Source of the DNA: a bacterium
Lineage (GTDB): Bacteria; Bacteroidota; Bacteroidia; Cytophagales; Cyclobacteriaceae
DNA: 64,000 bases
Direction of reading: 5' to 3'
NCBI GenBank assembly: GCA_024743255.1
Contig: JANSWY010000001.1
Coordinates: 124,001-188,000 of the forward strand
Of the stretch, positions 8,874 through 15,810 are shown one piece after another. The notes beneath the pieces are model-generated. The model had not been told where the DNA came from. It did no database searches and saw only the letters and a program-made list of their open reading frames with translations. A program made the position numbers and the translations under genes. Each line of letters starts with the position of its first letter. Within the stretch, counting starts at the first letter, position 1.

Positions 8874-9743
8874 ATGAAGCAAACTTTTAGCTTTCTCATC
8901 CTAATCTTAGTAGTGAGTAGTATTCACTCCCAAAATGTTATCAGTGAACCAGATTGGTCACAAGATGGGAAATCCATCGTCTTCACACGTGGTAGCAATC
9001 AATCAACTGACATATTTATATCGCAACTAGACAATAGAAACGAAAAGCAGATCACTTTCAAGAGCGGTTCAAATTGGAATCCAGCATGGTCTCCATTTGG
9101 GGATAAAATTGCTTTCATATCCAATCAAAATGGGAATCCGGATTTGTACTACTATGACTTGGTATATGATACCATTATTCAAATAACAGACTCCCCTGAA
9201 ATTGAAGCCACTCCGTCATGGTGGTCAGCGGAAAAATTGAGTCTGATTAGGTTCAATCCAAAAGATCGATCCAGGAAATCACTTCTAATTGATCTCAATG
9301 GAAATGAAGAAACAATGGTGCCGGATTCTTCTATGCAATGCATTTACCCACGTATTTCACCAACTGGTGATTTAATGGTATTTGGAGGCAAAACTCTAAA
9401 CAGTCAAGAGCAGTTTCATTTATTCAAAAAAGACTTAAGCTCTGGAGAAGTCACGCAAATTGAAGACCTGCCAATTGTTTCTTACAACCCGTCCTGGTTT
9501 CCTGATGGAAAACAATTGGCCTTTATCAATCAAAGCTCCAAAGAGGTAAGTTCAGCCAGTATCTACTCATATAGTTTGGAAACTAACCAATTAACCCAAC
9601 TACTGGAATGTGAAAATGGATGTTATCATCCTCGTGTTTCTCCAGATGGCAATGAAATTCTCTACCTGGACGGCTGGGGTAAAGATTGCAAAGGAATCTT
9701 CCTTTTAAACCTGGTATCTGCAAACTCTAAACAAATCAAATAA
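8874..9743 (+). CDS. Exported TolB-like PD40 beta-propeller protein
   Basis: 289 residues with a Sec signal (ends IHSQN). The rest is a chain of WSxDG/SPxGD...IAF blades typical of PD40/TolB C-terminal propellers: PDWSQDGKSIVF, PAWSPFGDKIAF, ISPTGDLMVF, PSWFPDGKQLAF and VSPDGNEILY are visible at about 40-45 residue intervals. TolB-type propellers bind partners or glycans outside the cytoplasm. First gene of a four-gene operon, 3 bp before the next; paralogous to the gene at 12538. Confidence 0.75.
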   Translation: MKQTFSFLILILVVSSIHSQNVISEPDWSQDGKSIVFTRGSNQSTDIFISQLDNRNEKQITFKSGSNWNPAWSPFGDKIAFISNQNGNPDLYYYDLVYDTIIQITDSPEIEATPSWWSAEKLSLIRFNPKDRSRKSLLIDLNGNEETMVPDSSMQCIYPRISPTGDLMVFGGKTLNSQEQFHLFKKDLSSGEVTQIEDLPIVSYNPSWFPDGKQLAFINQSSKEVSSASIYSYSLETNQLTQLLECENGCYHPRVSPDGNEILYLDGWGKDCKGIFLLNLVSANSKQIK

Positions 9744-9746
9744 ACT

Positions 9747-10805
9747 ATGTTCAGAATTCTATTTGTGCTTCTTATTGTAGGTATTCTAGGGTGTTCAGGT
9801 AATGAGCCTTCTACATTGTATTATGCCAACATGAGTGGCGTTGTTTCTCCTTATTTGGAATACCGCCTACAGGGTGAAATAACCAAAACTCTTGCTGATT
9901 CTATCGGACGGTTTTATAAAGTCAAATTAGATGAAAAAGATCGTCTACAGGAAATACAGTTTTTCAAAAGAAATCAACCCAGTTCCGATTCATATTTCAA
10001 AGCTCATCAGGTAAGGTACCAGTATTCAAACAATGAAACGACCCGAGCTTATTATGATGAATCCGGTGCAAAAACCATTATGTGGAGGCACTATTACCAA
10101 GGAGGCAATATTCATAAGGAAATCTATGGGCTTGATGAAAATGGCAGAAAGCTTGAGTTGATTTTGCGAGACACCTCTGACATTGCCGTCTCTTCTGGAT
10201 CTGGAGTATATCAATACACCTGGCAACATATCGATCAGTATAAGGTTCTTCAAACTCACCATGACTCCATTGGCAACTCTACAATCTTCAGAGCTGAAAT
10301 TCCATTTGAAAGATTATTCCTGAAAATTGAGGAAAAAGGTTTTGAGCATTCACTCACCAGGGTAAATAAGAACAACATCCCTGAAGAACATCCATCTGAA
10401 GGTTATGCCACACTACAGCTAATCTTTGATGAATACGGGAATGAGATTGGGTGGTCTCACCATGATACAGAAATGCAATTAGTAAACCTTCAAAATGAAT
10501 TTAACCATTCGAAGTGCCTCTTTGAAAAAGAATATTTTGACCAAAGGCTGGGCATGATGAAATCCTTTTCGGAAAGATATTTTGACAATACTGGAAGAAG
10601 GGTTCAAAACAGTGATAGTGTCCATGCCATTAGGTATGCGTTAAATACCCATGGGGATCTTAAATCAATAGCCTACTTCAACTCCGAATTAAAACCTCAA
10701 AACAATCTGTCTAATGGCTTTCACAAAGCTGAGGTCCAATATGATTCCATAGGAAACAGAATAGCCATCCTAAAATACAACTCAGAAAATCAACTAATAA
10801 ACTGA
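9747..10805 (+). CDS. Lipoprotein with YD-repeat-like segments
   Basis: 352 residues. Lipobox ILGC (Cys16) marks a lipoprotein. The mature part repeats tyrosine/glycine strands such as YDESGAKTIMWRHYY, YGLDENGRKLELI, FDEYGNEIGW and YDSIGNRIAILKY, similar to RHS/YD or MORN-type beta repeats. It starts 3 bp after the first propeller gene. Binding or scaffold role is only inferred. Confidence 0.55.
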   Translation: MFRILFVLLIVGILGCSGNEPSTLYYANMSGVVSPYLEYRLQGEITKTLADSIGRFYKVKLDEKDRLQEIQFFKRNQPSSDSYFKAHQVRYQYSNNETTRAYYDESGAKTIMWRHYYQGGNIHKEIYGLDENGRKLELILRDTSDIAVSSGSGVYQYTWQHIDQYKVLQTHHDSIGNSTIFRAEIPFERLFLKIEEKGFEHSLTRVNKNNIPEEHPSEGYATLQLIFDEYGNEIGWSHHDTEMQLVNLQNEFNHSKCLFEKEYFDQRLGMMKSFSERYFDNTGRRVQNSDSVHAIRYALNTHGDLKSIAYFNSELKPQNNLSNGFHKAEVQYDSIGNRIAILKYNSENQLIN

Positions 10806-10818
10806 AATGATCTAAATC

Positions 10819-12519
10819 ATGCGAACAATAATCACAACATTACTTTTTCTGTCCTCCTCAATTGTAGCTACATCACAATCAATTGATCAATTGAAATACA
10901 CATTCCGGTTATCTGAAAAATTCGATGGAATCTACGTTGAGGTTGAGTACGAGCCTACGCAAAAAACCGACTCAATTAAACTCTTGATTCCATCTACCTA
11001 TGACCGGTTTTTGATGAAAAATACTGTAACTATAGAGGGACTCAAAGTAGAAAACCCATCAACTGTGACTGCCAAATCCCAAAGTGAATATCTCCTTTTC
11101 ACAAAGGGAAAAACTGTCAATTTTAGTTATTTCATTCCATCATTTTCCAATGATACAACATGCTTGCCTTGTCGGGGTGATGAATATTTTATCCCTGCCA
11201 TCAATCAAAAATTCTTCCATATCTACGGAGATAAGGGGCTGGTTATTCCGACCTATTTGAATAATGAAAATCCTTTATTCCAAGTGACTATCAGTTGGGA
11301 AAACTTTCCTGAGCACTGGCATATTGCAAATGATTTTGGTGTTTCTAATGAGACTACAAAAGGTAGAGAATACCAAAGCGAAGAAAGTATCTCTGCTTTG
11401 AATCTTGGAAGCTCATTGTTCATTGGAGGAGAATATCGAAAAACCCTTACCAGAATTGATGATAAAGAGCTGAGCATATTTCTATATGGTAAATGGAAAT
11501 TTGATGACCAGTTGCTAATCTCCTCAATTGAAGATATAGCCAAGGCTGAATTTGAACATTGGGATCACTTTTATCATAGCAAAGACTATGTAATTTCTGT
11601 TACCCAAAAAGGAACCGACGATTGTGGAAGGATGACAGGTAGAAACATGTTTGATTCATTTTGTTATTACTTACCAGGAAAATTCGCAGAAGATCATATG
11701 GAGTTTTTTTACCCATCACTTGTCCATGAATTTACTCATAGTTGGATTGGAGTTGACTTGGTTGCCAATCACCCTGAGCCGGCGACAATGAAATGGTTTG
11801 TTGAAGGATTTACAGAATACTACACCTCCATCATATCAAGAAAAACAGGTTTCTTCAATGATCAGGATTATTTGAGAAGTCTAAATAAAAGCATCCAATC
11901 TTATTTATTATCTCCATTCGCAACAATAAGTCTTGAGGACTATAATGATGGCTACTTATACGATGAAAGACTTGAAAACTTAGCGTATAACAAAGGAGCA
12001 ATCTTTGCCTTTTATCTGGATGGTTACATTAGAGAAAAAACTAACGACAAGCATAATCTCAACTACTATCTGAAAGTAGTTTTTGGTCAAAAGTCAAATT
12101 CGGAAATCAATGGCAACCTAACGTTTAGACATCTAAACCGAGTGGCCAAACAATCATTGAACCTTGATTTCTCACATCTATTCGAAAAATATATTGTACA
12201 GGGAGAACTAATTCCAATTGAGTCACCTCTTATTGGTGAAACTGAGCAACTACAGTATCTATCCTTCGATTATTGTTTTAATTATGTAAAAAGTATTGAA
12301 ACAGAAATAATCACTAATGTTCAAAATGCCTCGCCAGCATATGAAGCTGGGCTGAGAAATGGCCAGAAGTTCCTTGGTATTAATAAAATGACTAGTGAAC
12401 CTACTGGTAAAATGGTCTTTGTTGTATCTGATAAAGAAGGTAAAAAGACAATAGAATACAGTCCGAAAGGCAAAACCATAAGCGTTCCTATCATTAAAAG
12501 TCTGAAGTCCATCGATTAA
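10819..12519 (+). CDS. Exported M61-like zinc metallopeptidase with C-terminal PDZ
   Basis: 566 residues with a Sec signal (ends VATSQS). HEFTHSW places zinc ligands at H303 and H307 with catalytic E304; E329 in WFVEGFTEYY is the third ligand, the arrangement of the M1/M61 gluzincins. An N-terminal beta-domain of about 250 residues precedes the catalytic domain, and residues about 490-540 read as a PDZ domain (NASPAYEAGLRNGQKFLGIN), as in M61 glycyl aminopeptidases. It acts outside the cytoplasm. Third gene of the operon, spaced 13 and 18 bp from its neighbours. Confidence 0.75.
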   Translation: MRTIITTLLFLSSSIVATSQSIDQLKYTFRLSEKFDGIYVEVEYEPTQKTDSIKLLIPSTYDRFLMKNTVTIEGLKVENPSTVTAKSQSEYLLFTKGKTVNFSYFIPSFSNDTTCLPCRGDEYFIPAINQKFFHIYGDKGLVIPTYLNNENPLFQVTISWENFPEHWHIANDFGVSNETTKGREYQSEESISALNLGSSLFIGGEYRKTLTRIDDKELSIFLYGKWKFDDQLLISSIEDIAKAEFEHWDHFYHSKDYVISVTQKGTDDCGRMTGRNMFDSFCYYLPGKFAEDHMEFFYPSLVHEFTHSWIGVDLVANHPEPATMKWFVEGFTEYYTSIISRKTGFFNDQDYLRSLNKSIQSYLLSPFATISLEDYNDGYLYDERLENLAYNKGAIFAFYLDGYIREKTNDKHNLNYYLKVVFGQKSNSEINGNLTFRHLNRVAKQSLNLDFSHLFEKYIVQGELIPIESPLIGETEQLQYLSFDYCFNYVKSIETEIITNVQNASPAYEAGLRNGQKFLGINKMTSEPTGKMVFVVSDKEGKKTIEYSPKGKTISVPIIKSLKSID

Positions 12520-12537
12520 CAATTTGAAATCCAAAAG

Positions 12538-13386
12538 ATGAAGCAAACACTCACTCTTGCCTTAACATTAATAGTTATCTATACATCTCATGGTCAGAAT
12601 TACAACAATACTATTAATTGCTGGTCAAAAGACGGTTCCAGGGTTTTGCTAACTTCTAATCGGGGTGGCAAATCTCAAATCTATGAGTACAATATTCAGC
12701 AATCTATCCTGACTGAGCTCACCCAGCAAGAAGACGGTTCAAACTGGTGGGCAGTTTACTCTCCTGATGGCGGCAAGATTGCTTTTTACTCATGGCGAGA
12801 TGGCAATGCAGAAATCTATGTGATGGATCAGGATGGAAGTAATCAGAAAAGATTGACCAACAATGACAGCTATGACTACTATCCTAGTTGGTCGCCAGAT
12901 GGCCAACAAATAGCATTTTATTCTGGTCGGGATGGAAACGCTGAAATCTATATCATGAATGCTGATGGAAGTAATCAAAGAAATATCACCAGCAATGCTG
13001 CCGATGATCAGGATCCCAGGTGGTCACCTGATGGAAGTAAAATCGCTTTCCAAAGTAATCGGTCGGGCAATTGGCAGCTGTTCATATATTCCCTTGAAGA
13101 GAATCAGGTCAAAAATATTTCCAACAACAATTTTAACGATGAGCTACCAAGCTGGTCAGCTGACGGAGAAAACATCATTTTTCACTCCAACAGGTCCGGT
13201 AAAGGTCAGATATTTTTAACCAATGAATTAGGACAGGAAATGCAATTGACCGAACCTGATACCGACAACTTCATTGCCATCATATCCCCTTCTAAAGAAT
13301 CAATTATTTACACATCTATTCGAAATGGACATCTTGAGTTGTATAAGAAGGAGATGAATGGAACTGAAATAAAATTATTGGAGTAG
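12538..13386 (+). CDS. Exported six-bladed PD40 (TolB-like) beta-propeller
   Basis: 282 residues with a Sec signal (ends SHGQN). Six blades can be counted, each opening with a WSxDG-type turn: CWSKDG, VYSPDG, SWSPDG, RWSPDG, SWSADG and ISPSKE, spaced about 42 residues, several ending in GNAEIYxM. This fits one closed propeller without the TolB N-terminal domain. Last gene of the operon; its blades are more regular than those of the paralog at 8874, suggesting duplication followed by divergence. Confidence 0.78.
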   Translation: MKQTLTLALTLIVIYTSHGQNYNNTINCWSKDGSRVLLTSNRGGKSQIYEYNIQQSILTELTQQEDGSNWWAVYSPDGGKIAFYSWRDGNAEIYVMDQDGSNQKRLTNNDSYDYYPSWSPDGQQIAFYSGRDGNAEIYIMNADGSNQRNITSNAADDQDPRWSPDGSKIAFQSNRSGNWQLFIYSLEENQVKNISNNNFNDELPSWSADGENIIFHSNRSGKGQIFLTNELGQEMQLTEPDTDNFIAIISPSKESIIYTSIRNGHLELYKKEMNGTEIKLLE

Positions 13387-13410
13387 GTATACTACTTAGG
13401 ACTTGTAACT

Positions 13411-13548
13411 ACAATCAATTCATCAAATCCTCATAATGATATCCACAGTACGCACAAACACGGTAATGCTTCTCAAACCGATCTTGAATCGGGTTCGTAA
13501 AGCTTTGAAAATTGGGATTGCTTCATATTAACTATTAGGTTACGCCTA
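13411..13548 (-). pseudogene. Decayed copy of the ECF sigma gene 5' end
   Basis: This stretch aligns on the minus strand with 7470-7612, i.e. the first roughly 45 codons of the sigma gene at 7079-7591 plus about 20 bp of its leader, at roughly 85% identity by hand. The original ATG is changed (ATG to ATA), an extra C after GAACC shifts the frame, and a second extra T lies near the break point; homology then stops. It fills much of the 274-bp gap before the NACHT gene. Both copies point the same way, making an imperfect direct repeat about 5.9 kb apart. Confidence 0.75.
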
Positions 13549-13573
13549 TGATTATTAATAACCACCGGTCAAA

Positions 13574-13595
13574 AAATACCCACTTATAGGTATTT
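13574..13595. promoter_or_regulatory. Inverted repeat upstream of the NACHT gene
   Basis: AAATACC (13574-13580) and GGTATTT (13589-13595) are perfect 7-bp arms with an 8-nt spacer, about 65 bp before the NACHT start. It could be an operator or a weak terminator of the upstream operon; it is AU-rich, so a terminator would be weak. Confidence 0.3.
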
Positions 13596-13660
13596 ACTTT
13601 TTAATGGATTGCGAACATTTTTATTGAACGAGTAATCATGTTTGACAACTCACAAAAATT

Positions 13661-15439
13661 ATGATTGACCCGATAATAAGTGCACTAATAAAAAAGATTG
13701 TAGGTGAAACTTATGATTACCTAAAGGAGGTAGTTAAGAAGAGGAAGAATAAACTACATACGTCTAAAGATGATATTGAGGAATCATTGAACTGGCTAAT
13801 GAGGGATATTGTTAACTGGTCTGATGACATTGAGATTGACGAATCAAACAAATCAAGAAATGTCACTTCTACATATATTTTACTAGATCTGTACTTGTTG
13901 CCAATCAGATTACACAGAAATAGTTCTTCAGATAAATCCAAAATCAGTCTCTTCAACATATTTAAGCAGAAAACCACAGATAACATTGTTATTGTAGGTC
14001 AACCAGGGACGGGGAAAACGACTTCAATGAAATATGTGTGTAAGAAACTACTGACGGATCCAAGCTTCTTTAAAGGGAGATTCAATTTCCCCATTGTTGT
14101 AAGGTTACGCGATCTCAAGGAAGATGAAACCATATTTACATTCTTATATAAGATATTCGGGCTGAGAATTGAATTTTATGAACATGATGACGATAATTAT
14201 CGAAATTGGATTCTTGAGAAATGCCTGATTTCTTTATTAGACGATTTAAATCCACTTTTGATATTGGATGGATTTGATGAAGTCAATGTTTCTAAACAAA
14301 AGTTGCTAATTAACGAACTTCGTGAGTTTGCTTTAAAGTCTAAAAAGTTCAAATATATTTTAACTTCAAGATCAGGAGATTTTCACTATCAAATTAATAA
14401 AACACAGGTATTTGAGATAGCTCCTCTCACAGATAATCAAATCTTAGCATTTTCAGAAAAATGGCTTAGAAATAAAAGAGCCGCATATAATCTTTTTAAT
14501 CAAATAAAAAATTCTCCTTACAAGGACACCACTGTTCGGCCTTTAACACTAGCTCATTTGTGTATTATTTTTGAAAGACAAAATGGAAAAATTCCAGATA
14601 AGCCAAAAACTGTTTATTCTAAAATTGTCAACCTTTTGTTGGAAGAGTGGGATCAGCAAAGATCGATTGAGCACGAATCAAAATATGCAAATTTCGAAAT
14701 TGATCAAAAATTTAAATTCCTAGCTAATTTATCTTATCATCTGAGTTTTAAATTTCAAAAATCGATTTTCACGGATGACGAACTCCTTGATATCTATAAA
14801 TTGATCTGCGAGAATTTTGGATTACCTCTAACTCAAGCGAGAACTGTTATCAACGAGTTAGAGACTCATAACGGATTGATACTGGAAGCTGGTTATAGGA
14901 GTTTTTCATTTGCTCACAAGTCAATTCAGGAATTTTTAGCAGCTGAACACCTTACCAAACTACCGAGCATACCAGAAAACCAGAATATTTTGCTGCGAGG
15001 ACCGAATGAACTGGCAATTTGCATAGCCCTTGCCTCAAATTCATCAGAGATGTTCGCGCATATTGTACTAAATAGAATTAACAATCAAATAATTGAAGAG
15101 AAATTTCTTTTGCCATTTTTAGAAAGAATTACAGTAGAAAAACCAGATTTCGAACCATCTAAGGTCTTGGCGGTTACGTTTCTATTCATTTACACAACTG
15201 TCATTACTACTCATTATATTTCTCAGGCTGAGCTTACAGAATGTGATAGAATCTTAGACGAGTTTTTTGAATGGGCTAAATTGAAAAAAAGTATCGAAAG
15301 GCTTACAGAAAATTATGAATTTGAAGATCGTCAAGATTACCAAAACTACAAATTGAGCCTATTTGAATCAATCATTACTGAAATTGAATACGAAATTCCT
15401 CAACAACTGTATTGTAAACGCGAATATTTTGATTACTAG
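13661..15439 (+). CDS. NACHT-domain NTPase, candidate immune (anti-phage) STAND protein
   Basis: 592 residues. After an N-terminal region of about 105 residues (helical, basic, no clear family) comes a NACHT core: Walker A GQPGTGKTT at 113-121, Walker B LLILDGFDEV at 199-208 with the small-residue DGxDE form typical of NACHT, sensor TSRSGD at 235-240, and the C-terminal NACHT helix FAHKSIQEFLAAEHL near 425. About 150 residues remain as possible sensor. Short bacterial NACHT proteins (bNACHT) are known anti-phage proteins; the defence role here is inference. It looks AT-richer than its neighbours and sits beside a decayed gene copy. The 71-aa ORF starts 3 bp downstream. Confidence 0.8.
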   Translation: MIDPIISALIKKIVGETYDYLKEVVKKRKNKLHTSKDDIEESLNWLMRDIVNWSDDIEIDESNKSRNVTSTYILLDLYLLPIRLHRNSSSDKSKISLFNIFKQKTTDNIVIVGQPGTGKTTSMKYVCKKLLTDPSFFKGRFNFPIVVRLRDLKEDETIFTFLYKIFGLRIEFYEHDDDNYRNWILEKCLISLLDDLNPLLILDGFDEVNVSKQKLLINELREFALKSKKFKYILTSRSGDFHYQINKTQVFEIAPLTDNQILAFSEKWLRNKRAAYNLFNQIKNSPYKDTTVRPLTLAHLCIIFERQNGKIPDKPKTVYSKIVNLLLEEWDQQRSIEHESKYANFEIDQKFKFLANLSYHLSFKFQKSIFTDDELLDIYKLICENFGLPLTQARTVINELETHNGLILEAGYRSFSFAHKSIQEFLAAEHLTKLPSIPENQNILLRGPNELAICIALASNSSEMFAHIVLNRINNQIIEEKFLLPFLERITVEKPDFEPSKVLAVTFLFIYTTVITTHYISQAELTECDRILDEFFEWAKLKKSIERLTENYEFEDRQDYQNYKLSLFESIITEIEYEIPQQLYCKREYFDY

Positions 15440-15442
15440 AAA

Positions 15443-15658
15443 ATGGAAGTACGGCAATTTGAAAAACTGAGATCAAAAGATGACAGATTTATCATCACAG
15501 AATTTTGGGTAGATCCATCACAAGGAGATGAGAGGGATGCATTGAAATTTATCGAAACCAAGGTAAAAGAATTTTGTGCTACATCAATTAATGATCCTAT
15601 AAGATACAAAAAAGATAATGATCCCTTCCGGTGGATCGTAATTGAAGAGATTAAATGA
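15443..15658 (+). CDS. Small acidic/basic hypothetical protein following NACHT
   Basis: 71 residues, no signal or membrane segment, mixed charge. It starts 3 bp after the NACHT stop, so it is almost certainly on the same transcript. I recognise no family. It could be an accessory or inhibitor of the NACHT protein, or a remnant of a longer gene, since another short ORF follows. Confidence 0.5.
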   Translation: MEVRQFEKLRSKDDRFIITEFWVDPSQGDERDALKFIETKVKEFCATSINDPIRYKKDNDPFRWIVIEEIK

Positions 15659-15677
15659 CAATCCTTCAATTATATTG

Positions 15678-15758
15678 ATGGAACAATTCAAACTCCCAAA
15701 GGATTATAAATTTGACGGCTTGGAAAGACTGCTTGTTAAGTATGTACTAAATACATAA
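15678..15758 (+). CDS. Short ORF (26 codons), possible gene remnant
   Basis: ATG at 15678 to TAA at 15758 reads MEQFKLPKDYKFDGLERLLV and six more residues. Composition is protein-like and it begins 19 bp after the 71-aa gene, but nothing else proves translation. It may be a micropeptide or the start of a truncated gene. Confidence 0.25.
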   Translation: MEQFKLPKDYKFDGLERLLVKYVLNT

Positions 15759-15784
15759 GACCTGCAATTAAATTATCACAGGTC
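15759..15784. terminator. Short stem-loop between convergent genes
   Basis: GACCTG (15759-15764) pairs with CAGGTC (15779-15784) around a 14-nt A/T loop, located between the NACHT-side ORFs (+) and the end of the permease gene at 15811 (-). The stem is short, so its efficiency is uncertain. Confidence 0.35.
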
Positions 15785-15810
15785 ATATATTTCAATTAGG
15801 GTACATCCAT

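Noticed and set aside
13661-15439. NACHT gene as a plain AAA or signalling ATPase
   Set aside because: The DGFDE Walker B and the FAHKSIQEFLAA helix are specific to NACHT.
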